DNA from: Nitrososphaeraceae archaeon
GTDB lineage: Archaea > Thermoproteota > Nitrososphaeria > Nitrososphaerales > Nitrososphaeraceae
Assembly: GCA_029240395.1 (NCBI GenBank)
Contig: JAREAJ010000018.1
Coordinates: 1-13,464, forward strand
DNA length: 13,464 nt
Direction of reading: 5' to 3'
The notes below the pieces were generated by a model. It did not search any database and was not told the origin of the DNA. It saw only the letters and a program-made list of their open reading frames with translations. How positions within the stretch are numbered: position 1 is the stretch's first letter; each line of letters opens with the position of its first letter. Made by a program: the position numbers and the translations under genes. This document shows, piece after piece, positions 6,753-13,383 of the stretch.

Positions 6753-7208
6753 TCATTGGCCCTGGGGACGTGTCCCAAAACCGCTGCCTCCGGGCATACC
6801 AGATCCCTGGCCTCCAGCTGCAGTTCCTAAGCCTTGGCCACCTGAAGCACCCGACTGCATTTGGCGGATCATTGTATTAATTTTGTTTTCGACCTCTTTC
6901 AAGTTGTCTTTAACTCGTGTTTCTTGTTTTCCTAGAACGGTTACTCTCGTATTAGAAAGTTCTTTCTTTTCTTCAAGCTCCTTCAAAACATCTTCCTTCC
7001 TTGCTTTTATCAATAGAGGCCCTGCACCTTTATATATGGAATTATTATCTCCTTCCAGTTTTTTTAATTCCTCCAAAGCCCTGTCGGTTTCTACGATCTC
7101 TAGTTCCACTTGCTGTTTTTGCATCATAATAGCCTGCAAATTCTGTTGAAGCTGCTGTAAACGTGATAATTGTTCTCTTAACCAAGGCGGTAACTCTTGT
7201 TCACTCAT
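6753..7208 (-). CDS. pfdB: Prefoldin subunit beta
   Basis: Prefoldin is the hexameric jellyfish-shaped chaperone that captures unfolded proteins and passes them to the thermosome; beta supplies four of its six subunits. The 151-residue protein has two long coiled-coil helices (about 10-55 and 70-118). They flank the beta-hairpin segment with the family signature I-Y-K-G-A-G-P-L-L-I-K at 58-68. Residues 119-151 form a Gly/Gln-rich tail, longer than in most archaeal versions of about 120 residues. Finding it next to pcc1 and rpl37ae follows the conserved archaeal order. It has its own TATA box, and T tracts separate it from pcc1, so it can be expressed independently. ATG at 7208 fits the promoter spacing. 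Confidence 0.94.
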   Translation of the reverse strand: MSEQELPPWLREQLSRLQQLQQNLQAIMMQKQQVELEIVETDRALEELKKLEGDNNSIYKGAGPLLIKARKEDVLKELEEKKELSNTRVTVLGKQETRVKDNLKEVENKINTMIRQMQSGASGGQGLGTAAGGQGSGMPGGSGFGTRPQGQ

Positions 7209-7231
7209 GTCATTTTAATAGATTAAAATAC

Positions 7232-7242
7232 GGTTATATATG
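7232..7242 (-). promoter_or_regulatory. TATA box of pfdB
   Basis: The minus strand reads CATATATAACC, a good archaeal TATA box centred about 30 bases before the pfdB ATG. Start of transcription about 25 bases downstream would fall within a few bases of the ATG, giving a very short leader. No Shine-Dalgarno sequence is present, which agrees. Confidence 0.6.
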
Positions 7243-7247
7243 CTTCC

Positions 7248-7281
7248 AAAAATTAGGCAAAAACAAGGCAATCCCGAAAAA
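7248..7281 (-). terminator. Three T5 tracts ending the exosome-cluster transcript
   Basis: Directly after the pcc1 stop the minus strand carries T5 runs at 7281-7277, 7263-7259 and 7252-7248. Repeated oligo-T tracts without a hairpin are typical archaeal terminators. They precede the pfdB TATA box, so termination and the next promoter sit side by side. Confidence 0.5.
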
Positions 7282-7282
7282 C

Positions 7283-7684
7283 TTACTCCGCACTTCCTTC
7301 GACTATACACTTGTATGAGGCGTCAGCGAGCCGGAGATAAGAATTTATGCTTGCACGAAGGGACGGAATATCGTCCGATTCAATTTCTATAAAGACATTT
7401 GATTTACCGTCAGAACGTACTCTGATGTTGGGATCCAAATTCGAAGGAATAGTCGGCTGTAGAGAAAGTGTCCTTGGAGGCTTTAGTGCTAAACATACAC
7501 ATTGGGCTATTCTGTCTGAGATAGAACCATTCTTATCATCAATGATAGAAATAGATTCTGAACCCGACTCGAAGTGCTTTGACTTGGATTTTGGAAGGGC
7601 AGAATCATTTATCCTTTCGAGTCCAATTCCTTTCTTTTCAAATGATAACCGTATTCTAGCTGTGCAACTTTTGGGCTTCGACAC
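7283..7684 (-). CDS. pcc1: KEOPS complex subunit Pcc1
   Basis: Pcc1 is the small dimerising subunit of KEOPS, which with Kae1, Bud32 and Cgi121 makes the t6A modification at tRNA position 37. The C-terminal signature is clear: a beta strand F-I-E-I-E (98-102), then L-R-A-S-I-N-S-Y-L-R (109-118). The first strand is at about 7-15 and the first helix, ending A-L-K-P-P, at about 55-70. The protein has 133 residues against about 80 usually, because some 40 Ser/Lys/Asp-rich residues (about 16-55) separate the first strand from the first helix. GTG at 7684 is the only start before the first strand. It overlaps the end of rpl37ae by 29 bases. The gene order rrp42-rpl37ae-pcc1-pfdB supports the identification. 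Confidence 0.87.
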   Translation of the reverse strand: MSKPKSCTARIRLSFEKKGIGLERINDSALPKSKSKHFESGSESISIIDDKNGSISDRIAQCVCLALKPPRTLSLQPTIPSNLDPNIRVRSDGKSNVFIEIESDDIPSLRASINSYLRLADASYKCIVEGSAE

Positions 7685-7895
7685 TGTACGCCCCCCCTGC
7701 GACTTTGTAATTACATTTAGGGCAATGCCATATCCCTATGACAACCCTTCGAAACTGCATCGAAGCGCATTTTGGACAGCGTCTTCTTTGTTTCAAACTG
7801 CTATACGCTTTCCCATATCTTTTGCGCACGGTGGCTCCATACCTTACGCCCAGACCCTTTAAAGCAACTGCACTTCTTCTTCTTCTGCTAACCAG
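7656..7895 (-). CDS. rpl37ae: Large ribosomal subunit protein L37Ae (eL43) with a non-canonical start
   Basis: This zinc-finger protein of the 50S subunit is recognised by its translated sequence: the conserved N-terminus K-G-L-G-V-R-Y-G-A-T-V-R-K-R-Y (13-27), two C-P-K-C knuckles (Cys40/43 and Cys58/61, separated by 14 residues), and N-Y-K-V-A-G-G-A-Y (62-70). At 79 residues its length is normal. Upstream of the conserved start the frame holds no ATG, GTG or TTG before a stop. The only near-cognate codon is CTG at 7895-7893, followed by a basic stretch (R4-R7), as expected for this protein. AGGAG at 7913-7909 lies 13 bases before it. The first internal GTG would delete the conserved N-terminus. 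The start position is inference; the gene is not in doubt. It overlaps rrp42 by 8 bases and pcc1 by 29. Confidence 0.93.
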   Translation of the reverse strand: MVSRRRRSAVALKGLGVRYGATVRKRYGKAYSSLKQRRRCPKCASMQFRRVVIGIWHCPKCNYKVAGGAYSVEAQKLHS

Positions 7896-8715
7896 CTTTC
7901 TTTGTCAACTCCTGCAATCTAGCTCTAACGCGCTCGCCTTTAATCCTTGCCACCTCCGCTGCTTTTTTGATCTGGTCTCTTGTGAATCCTCCAGCAAACC
8001 CCTTCTGTATTGCAGCATATTCGCTGTTGGAGTTTGTGGTTATTGTAATCCTAGCATTCATACAAGCCTCTTCTTCGGCAGTTGGATCCGAAAGTATAGT
8101 GTCGCCTATTCTAACAGCCGTGATGGAGACTGGTATAGTTGTAAGTGGAGCGTCTTGCAACTTTCCCGTATCAACAACTTTACCATCTTGCATTTCAAAA
8201 ACAGGGAGTTTGCTACTCAGTAGTGCCGAGACTACTGCATATGACGTTGCATCCAACAAATTGCCATCAGTATTAAGAACACTGCAGTCTACAAACACTG
8301 TATATACAACCTTCCCAGGAACTAGAACCAACTTTTCAAGGTCAAGCATCTCCGATTCTCGAATGCCTCTATCGACCACCCTTGCAAGTTCTATTGTTTC
8401 TTCATCAGGTGGCCCCGGTTCGACATATGGAGAAGCAGTCGGAAGTACCTCTGCTGATATTATTAATGCACCTTTATTCTCAAGTCCTTCAAAGGGTTCT
8501 CCTGTTTCTGCCTTTATACCAGCAACTACCTCCGAGTCGCCCAGCTTTACCCTTGCCGAACCATTTGCCTTTTTTATTATGTCCAGCTCAATTTCAAGTG
8601 GTCTCATTTCATCGAGTCTTCTACCATCCAATCTTTTTCCCTTTGAAATAAAATCCCACATTTGCTGCCTGCGTAAGTGTTCGACAATTATGGTTGAGCG
8701 TTTGGACGAACTCAT
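7888..8715 (-). CDS. rrp42: Exosome complex component Rrp42
   Basis: Rrp42 is the non-catalytic RNase PH-like subunit of the archaeal exosome. Three copies alternate with Rrp41 in the hexameric ring, and Rrp42 helps bind RNA. The 275-residue protein has normal length. It shows the opening motif R-L-D-G-R-R at 28-33, the first RNase PH domain to about 165, and the second domain beginning T-I-P-V-S-I-T (193-199) with D-P-T-x-E-E at 210-215. The Arg pair and catalytic aspartates of Rrp41 are absent, as is usual. ATG at 8715 is 1 base after the rrp41 stop, and GGAGG at 8732-8728 lies 12 bases upstream of it. The 3' end overlaps rpl37ae. Confidence 0.96.
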   Translation of the reverse strand: MSSSKRSTIIVEHLRRQQMWDFISKGKRLDGRRLDEMRPLEIELDIIKKANGSARVKLGDSEVVAGIKAETGEPFEGLENKGALIISAEVLPTASPYVEPGPPDEETIELARVVDRGIRESEMLDLEKLVLVPGKVVYTVFVDCSVLNTDGNLLDATSYAVVSALLSSKLPVFEMQDGKVVDTGKLQDAPLTTIPVSITAVRIGDTILSDPTAEEEACMNARITITTNSNSEYAAIQKGFAGGFTRDQIKKAAEVARIKGERVRARLQELTKKAG

Positions 8716-8716
8716 G

Positions 8717-9463
8717 TTATTGTGCTTCCTCCTTTAGCTCTGTTTCACTACCAAAATATTTTTGCATCAGTGCTTGTTTTTGAACCTCGTATACCATCCT
8801 GCAGCCTTCAATGGCCTTATCAAAGCATTCGTTGAACTGTTCTTTCGTAAGTATTCCATCTAGTTGAAGTAAAGTCACTTCGTCGAGATGTGGCATATAA
8901 GCGACGGGCATATCCGCTCCGCCTTCTTTGTCTTCGGTGTCGTTTATGTCAAGGACGATCTTATCGTCCACCTTTCCTGCAGCGCAGGCTGATACGAGGT
9001 CACGCATGTTAATACCAGCATCGGCCAGCGCAACGGAGGCAGCGGTAATACCAGCACACCTTGAACCACCATCGGCTTGCAGAACTTCCACATATACATC
9101 AATTGCTGCCCGAGGATAGTCCTCCAGTAAGAGTGCAGGTTCCAAGGCTTCGCGCATCACCTTGGATATTTCAACCTCTCTTCGCGAGGGAGCAGGATTC
9201 TTTCTCGTATCCGTTGAAAATGGAGACATATGATATCTACATCTTAGAACACATCTGTCTGGCTGTGCCATATGTTTTGGATGTACCTCTCGTGGTCCAT
9301 AGACGGCAACAACAATTTTGTTTTTGCCAAATTCTATAAATGCGGAACCGTCAGCATTTTTAACAACGCCTACAGTAATCTTTACTTCCCGAAGCTGATC
9401 TGCAGTGCGGCCATCCGTTCTCCTGCCTTGTTTATCAATTAGGCTTCTTGTCTGACTCATCAC
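8717..9463 (-). CDS. rrp41: Exosome catalytic subunit Rrp41 (3'-5' phosphorolytic exoribonuclease)
   Basis: Rrp41 carries the active sites of the archaeal exosome. It degrades RNA 3' to 5' with phosphate and can add A-rich tails when nucleoside diphosphates are in excess. The 248-residue protein has normal length. It shows G-R-x-x-D-G-R at 13-19, the phosphate/RNA-binding Arg94-Arg95 in the S-R-R-E-V-E-I-S-K motif, and Asp178 and Asp184 (the latter in A-D-M-P). These match the spacing of the catalytic Asp182/Asp188 of the Sulfolobus enzyme. Either GTG at 9463 (4-base overlap with rrp4) or ATG at 9460 (1-base overlap) is the start. GGAGG at 9475-9471 is 7 or 10 bases away respectively. Translation is therefore probably coupled to rrp4. 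Confidence 0.97.
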   Translation of the reverse strand: MMSQTRSLIDKQGRRTDGRTADQLREVKITVGVVKNADGSAFIEFGKNKIVVAVYGPREVHPKHMAQPDRCVLRCRYHMSPFSTDTRKNPAPSRREVEISKVMREALEPALLLEDYPRAAIDVYVEVLQADGGSRCAGITAASVALADAGINMRDLVSACAAGKVDDKIVLDINDTEDKEGGADMPVAYMPHLDEVTLLQLDGILTKEQFNECFDKAIEGCRMVYEVQKQALMQKYFGSETELKEEAQ

Positions 9464-10563
9464 GCACCTTCCTCCTTTTTGCCATGTTCTGCCGATCCTT
9501 CGTGTACTCCTTTTACGGCACTCTTGGTTTTTCGAGCTTCCGTGCCGCTACTACTGGTGATAGAACGTTCCTTGTCCACTTTTCGGTTTTTTTCACTTTC
9601 GCTGGCACCTTCCAAAGGTGAAGACTGTAAGGAAGAATCAGATGAGGAGGGGGAGGATGACGGGTTCGAAATTGGCATAGCCGAAGCTACATTTGGATTT
9701 TGCTGCGGGAATGATGAATTGTATTGTTCTCGCTCTTGGCCCTCCGTGTGTGACTCCTGTATACCTTTCAGCTCGGACTGTATTTCAGTTTGCGAGGTTG
9801 AGGAGGAAACCTGGTTGGATGTTTCTGACAGTTGGGATTTGGTAGCGGATGCTTCACTAGGCAATGAAGTTTGTTGTGGCGGTGTTGTGTCTGGAACATT
9901 CAAAAGTATCTTGATTCTCTGCGTCAGGTTAGAAGTGTGAGCCTCTTCTTCAACCATCCGAATCGCTTTTACTGCCAACTCTATTCCCTCTGCAGTTCGG
10001 CCTGTTACAACGATGATCCCATTTTGACCTATAAGTACCCTCGTTTGAGTTGCTTGTTCTATTGTTTGGATCATAGAGCCTCGTTTTCCAATAAGCCTGG
10101 GAACGCGAGTTGCCGAAATCTTTAGTGACTCACCTCTAGGGATTTTTCCTAAATCTCTATCTTGAATCGTAAGCATAGGATCCCTTGTCCTATCAAATGC
10201 TATGATTCTAGCTGTTAAAAGGTCACCAGTGGCAAGCTCTCTGTTCATATCATCTCTCGCCGGAGAAAAATCTCTTCCAAAGACGTCCTGTGCCGGTAGG
10301 TGGGCCGTAAAGCATGAATTTATGTCTACGTCCCAAGAGAGAGAAGAACGGTCCACAATCTTACCTATCACAACATCATTTACCCTTGGAATATAAACTC
10401 CTGATAATGGTATGACCTTTATACCTTCCCTTCCGGCCTCGGCTATTCCGATTCTTGTAGAGAAAATAGAATTTCCGACCCTTATCACATTCATTGATGG
10501 CCTAAAATTTCCATCAACTATTTTGTCACCCGGAATTACGTACTTTCTTCTCAGTTCCTGCAT
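9460..10563 (-). CDS. rrp4: Exosome RNA-binding cap subunit Rrp4 with a long C-terminal tail
   Basis: Rrp4 caps the Rrp41/Rrp42 ring and guides RNA into it. The N-terminal domain starts Y-V-I-P-G-D (8-13). An S1 domain follows at about 63-136, then a KH domain at about 145-205 with the binding loop I-G-K-R-G at 158-162. The core ends near 224. Residues 225-367 are an extension of about 140 residues rich in Ser, Gln, Glu and Pro, with no predicted fold and a basic/acidic end (Lys/Arg/Glu from about 323). Typical archaeal Rrp4 has about 230-250 residues. ATG at 10563 is the only start after an upstream in-frame stop. GTGAGGAG lies about 14 bases before it. A 172-base gap separates it from SBDS, unlike the tight spacing of the rest of the cluster. 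Confidence 0.96.
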   Translation of the reverse strand: MQELRRKYVIPGDKIVDGNFRPSMNVIRVGNSIFSTRIGIAEAGREGIKVIPLSGVYIPRVNDVVIGKIVDRSSLSWDVDINSCFTAHLPAQDVFGRDFSPARDDMNRELATGDLLTARIIAFDRTRDPMLTIQDRDLGKIPRGESLKISATRVPRLIGKRGSMIQTIEQATQTRVLIGQNGIIVVTGRTAEGIELAVKAIRMVEEEAHTSNLTQRIKILLNVPDTTPPQQTSLPSEASATKSQLSETSNQVSSSTSQTEIQSELKGIQESHTEGQEREQYNSSFPQQNPNVASAMPISNPSSSPSSSDSSLQSSPLEGASESEKNRKVDKERSITSSSGTEARKTKSAVKGVHEGSAEHGKKEEGA

Positions 10564-10682
10564 CTCTACATCATCAACTCCTCACAATACCAATTTTGAC
10601 CATGATAATGAGGAAAGGTTGCCTCGAAGTTCAAAATGGATGCTTTCATTACTCTATCTATCCTTGAGCTCAGTAACATCGG

Positions 10683-10692
10683 ACTTATATTC
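10683..10692 (-). promoter_or_regulatory. Possible internal TATA element upstream of rrp4
   Basis: The minus strand reads GAATATAAGT within the 172-base SBDS-rrp4 gap. A transcript from it would start near 10660 and have a leader of about 95 bases. It could give the exosome genes a second promoter, but the match is only moderate. Confidence 0.25.
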
Positions 10693-10735
10693 TAATGTCA
10701 AGGTCAGCTGTGCCTATATGGTCAGAAATAGAGCA

Positions 10736-11425
10736 TCAGGATTCTGTAATCTGCGCGGAACCCCTCGTGGCAGAGCCTATCCTATCTACTAGTGCTCCCT
10801 TGGTTCCGGCGTTCACCTCAACTACGACTCTTAAGGAGCCGTCGGAAAGCCATTGTTCATTTCTAAAGCTCCCGGTAGTTTTAAGGACACTATATGACTG
10901 AGCTGCATATTGAGGCGGAATGGTTATGGTCAATACAGAAACCTCGGACTTTAAAGGCAAAATTTTCCTTAGAGCATCAATGACCTGCTTAGCCTGATCT
11001 TCTGCTCTCCTAAATGGGTCAATTGTTACCCTAACATCATTTAGTGCAGATTCAATTCGAACCGGCGGATGGGGTATATGTGTTTTGGGATCGACAAAGT
11101 TCTTACTGATAAACTGGACTATTTGCTTCCTTTTTTCCTCAACCATTCTCCTACGCTGATCAGTGGTAAGAGAGAGTTCACCTCTAGATAGAATCTGCTT
11201 TGCGATTTCAATCGTATCTTTGATCTTGAAATGTTTGGATAGCTTCTCGCTGGAAGCTCTCGAACCTTTGTTTGCGTCAGAGTAAATCTCATCTGAAACT
11301 AAAATATTCGAAAAATCGGTTCTTTTGCCCGTCTTATATTCCAACGCAGGATCAGGTTTTACCAGAATTTCAAACTTGTCACCCTCTATTGATAAACGGA
11401 CAGTGACATATTTGGCATCCGTCAT
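10736..11425 (-). CDS. sbds: Ribosome maturation protein SBDS (Sdo1)
   Basis: SBDS acts on late 60S/50S subunits; in eukaryotes it helps EFL1 release the anti-association factor eIF6. The 229-residue protein has the three expected domains: the N-terminal FYSH domain (about 1-88), ending in G-E-L-S-L-T-T (82-88); a helical middle domain (about 98-160), with the signature D-P-K-T-H-I-P-H-P-P (112-121) followed by R-I-E; and a ferredoxin-like C-terminal domain (161-229). Length is normal. It is the first gene of the exosome cluster and has a TATA box about 27 bases before the ATG, so the transcript is probably leaderless. The conserved linkage of SBDS with rrp4-rrp41-rrp42 is known across archaea. 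Confidence 0.97.
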   Translation of the reverse strand: MTDAKYVTVRLSIEGDKFEILVKPDPALEYKTGKRTDFSNILVSDEIYSDANKGSRASSEKLSKHFKIKDTIEIAKQILSRGELSLTTDQRRRMVEEKRKQIVQFISKNFVDPKTHIPHPPVRIESALNDVRVTIDPFRRAEDQAKQVIDALRKILPLKSEVSVLTITIPPQYAAQSYSVLKTTGSFRNEQWLSDGSLRVVVEVNAGTKGALVDRIGSATRGSAQITES

Positions 11426-11447
11426 TAACTTTACCAGATCTTTCTTT

Positions 11448-11457
11448 GTAATAAATT
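11448..11457 (-). promoter_or_regulatory. TATA box of the SBDS-exosome operon
   Basis: The minus strand reads AATTTATTAC, centred about 27 bases before the SBDS ATG. Transcription would then start at or next to the ATG. No Shine-Dalgarno sequence precedes the gene, which agrees with a leaderless mRNA. Confidence 0.5.
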
Positions 11458-11550
11458 TTGTATACTACGACATTATGATAAGCAGAACCCGCACCCATCC
11501 ATTATTTCTTTATTATTTTATGAAATACAATAATAAATTTAACAGAAGGA

Positions 11551-11581
11551 ATCAAAATTAGAGGAAAGACAGCTTTCCTCT
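11551..11581 (-). terminator. Hairpin terminator of amt
   Basis: On the minus strand AGAGGAAAG and CTTTCCTCT form a perfect 9-bp stem (11581-11573 with 11568-11560) around a CTGT loop, followed at once by AATTTTGAT. It starts 18 bases after the amt stop. This is the best intrinsic-type terminator in the window and separates amt from the SBDS operon. Confidence 0.7.
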
Positions 11582-11599
11582 TGGGGTTATTCAGCAGTC

Positions 11600-13123
11600 C
11601 TATTCGGTTACGTATGCGCGTTCTCCGTGTTGTGACAGGTCCAGTCCAACCTCTTCTTCTTTTGGAGTAACCCTAATTCCCCCAGGCCACACTACATCCA
11701 TCACTTTTATTATAAGCGCCGTTATGCCCATTGCCCATGCGAGGGCAGCGAATGCCCCCACAGCGTTTTCGTAAAGCTGTGCAGGATTTCCAAAGGCAAG
11801 GCCGTTGTCTCCCCAAGGCGTGAATCTTTTCTCAGCGAATATCCCTGTGAGAAGTGCACCTGCAAGACCTCCTATACCATGAACTGCCCATGTATCAAGT
11901 GCATCGTCCCATTTCCTCTTGTTCTTGAATACAAGTGCTGCATAGCAAACCACTGCCGCTACAATGCCAATAATTAGAGATGACATTGGTGAGACAAATC
12001 CCGAAGCAGGTGTGATAGCAACAAGTCCGGCTACAGCACCTGAGGCAGCACCTACAGTTGAAGGTCTACCTGTATGAGCCCAAGAAACCAAGGCCCAAGT
12101 CACCGCCGCCATGCCTGTCGCAATTTGAGTCGCTACAAAAGCACTTGTGGCGTTCGTAGCTGCTGCGGCCGCAGAACCAGCATTGAAGCCAAACCATCCT
12201 ACCCATAGCAGCGCTGCACCTAAGACAACCATGGACACGTTGTGAGGCTCCATTGCGACCTTGCCATACCCAAGTCTGCGCCCGAGCATAAGGGCAATAA
12301 CAAGTCCTGCCCATCCAGATGTGATGTGGATAACGGTTCCGCCAGCAAAGTCAAGAGAACCCAGACAGCCTGTCCAACCAAATCCACAATAGTCAGGATT
12401 GGCACCATAGTTTTCTGTTGCGATTTGCCATGTCCAGTGTGCTGCGAAGTCGTAAACAAAAGTTGACCATAGAACTATGAAAATTATAAACGCGCTGAAC
12501 TTCATTCTCTCTGCTAATGACGCTACAATTAGAGCCGGAGTTATAATTGCGAACATCATCTGGAATATCATGTAGGTTTGGTGTGGGATAGTAAAGCCAT
12601 CAATACCTCCGTATGAGTTGGACGGAACATCATGGAGAACATTGTTCAGACCGGCCCAGTCAAGGGTTCCTATAAATCCATAGCCACCGGCATCAGGCCC
12701 AAAGGCTAAGCTGTATCCCCACAAAGCGAACTGGGCTGCTATAACCCCGGTAGTTATGAAAACCATATGAAGCGAACTCACGGCGTTCTTTTGTCTCGAT
12801 AGGCCACCATAAAACATAGCAAGCCCAGCCGGCGTCATCATCAGCACAAGAGCTGAGGATGTAAGCATCCAGGCGTTATCTCCGTGGTCTATAGGACAGG
12901 GTATTAGATACCCTTCTGCGGTTTTATTATAACTTCCGTCCTCATTTTGTTCGAAACAATGATACTTTACAAATGGTTCTCCTTCGCGATAATCGGTAGC
13001 AGCCTCAGTTTCTTCACCGGTCCTAAGATGGAATGCAGCTGCATCATTTGAGACTAGATTGACTGAAACTAAAGCCACAATGCCCCCTAGCAAAGCTGAA
13101 ATTAAAAGACATGATCTGCGCAT
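11600..13123 (-). CDS. amt: Ammonium transporter, Amt/MEP/Rh family
   Basis: This membrane channel/transporter takes up ammonium, the substrate for ammonia oxidation and nitrogen assimilation. From ATG at 13123 it has 507 residues, with a signal peptide (Arg2-Arg3, a hydrophobic stretch at about 5-25, then Asp-Ala-Ala-Ala) and about 50 outward-facing residues before the first core helix near 84. The helix-1 motif is M-T-P-A-G-L-A-M-F-Y-G-G-L (96-108). The pore twin histidines are His266 and His415, and Asp258 lies 8 residues before the first, as Asp160/His168 do in E. coli AmtB. The C-terminal motif E-V-G-L-D...H-G-E-x-A-Y is present. The frame is open to 13285 through a TTG, but that extra stretch covers the TATA region and is rejected. 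No GlnK gene is adjacent. Confidence 0.97.
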   Translation of the reverse strand: MRRSCLLISALLGGIVALVSVNLVSNDAAAFHLRTGEETEAATDYREGEPFVKYHCFEQNEDGSYNKTAEGYLIPCPIDHGDNAWMLTSSALVLMMTPAGLAMFYGGLSRQKNAVSSLHMVFITTGVIAAQFALWGYSLAFGPDAGGYGFIGTLDWAGLNNVLHDVPSNSYGGIDGFTIPHQTYMIFQMMFAIITPALIVASLAERMKFSAFIIFIVLWSTFVYDFAAHWTWQIATENYGANPDYCGFGWTGCLGSLDFAGGTVIHITSGWAGLVIALMLGRRLGYGKVAMEPHNVSMVVLGAALLWVGWFGFNAGSAAAAATNATSAFVATQIATGMAAVTWALVSWAHTGRPSTVGAASGAVAGLVAITPASGFVSPMSSLIIGIVAAVVCYAALVFKNKRKWDDALDTWAVHGIGGLAGALLTGIFAEKRFTPWGDNGLAFGNPAQLYENAVGAFAALAWAMGITALIIKVMDVVWPGGIRVTPKEEEVGLDLSQHGERAYVTE

Positions 13124-13157
13124 AGGTTTATACCAGCACGTAATCTGCGAGCAGTGG

Positions 13158-13166
13158 TATAAATAA
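13158..13166 (-). promoter_or_regulatory. TATA box of amt
   Basis: The minus strand reads ATTTATACC, centred about 39 bases before the ATG at 13123. It would give a leader of about 10 bases and supports that start over the TTG at 13285. A longer AT-rich run (TATATATTATT) lies just upstream. Confidence 0.5.
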
Positions 13167-13375
13167 TAATATATACTTAGGTCATATTCCTGTGTAATAT
13201 TTGCTCTACGTTCCCATTGGATACTATCCTTATATCTATGTACAATGTTATATTCGTAAATTGCCACATGTCGCACATAGGACAACGAATCAGTACAATT
13301 ATACTCAATTGCCTTTTTCTAACATAGGCAGGAAAAAACATGGTTTGCACCAGGTTTGTTTCTCAGTACATTTTT

Positions 13376-13381
13376 AGGAGG
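13376..13381 (+). promoter_or_regulatory. Strong Shine-Dalgarno sequence of the last, partial gene
   Basis: AGGAGG is a full match to the 16S rRNA tail. It is 2 bases before TTG (13384) and 5 before ATT (13387), both in the open frame. A TAG lies in frame at 13375-13377, so the gene cannot start further upstream. Confidence 0.5.
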
Positions 13382-13383
13382 CC

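Noticed and set aside
7347..7862. Plus-strand ORF of 171 codons over pcc1 and rpl37ae
   Set aside because: The minus strand carries two recognisable conserved proteins here; the plus frame has no domain or ribosome binding site.
7967..8737. Long plus-strand ORF (256 codons) opposite rrp42
   Set aside because: It is the antisense of a clearly conserved exosome gene, rich in Ser/Pro/Leu, and resembles no family. It is a shadow of codon use on the other strand.
10640..10735. Possible box C/D guide RNA between SBDS and rrp4
   Set aside because: Several CTGA and GATG fragments occur, but no proper RTGATGA box C with a matching spacing to D was found.
13124..13285. 54-codon N-terminal extension of Amt from TTG 13285
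   Set aside because: It would run through the TATA region and put a non-hydrophobic stretch before a good signal peptide. ATG 13123 fits promoter spacing.
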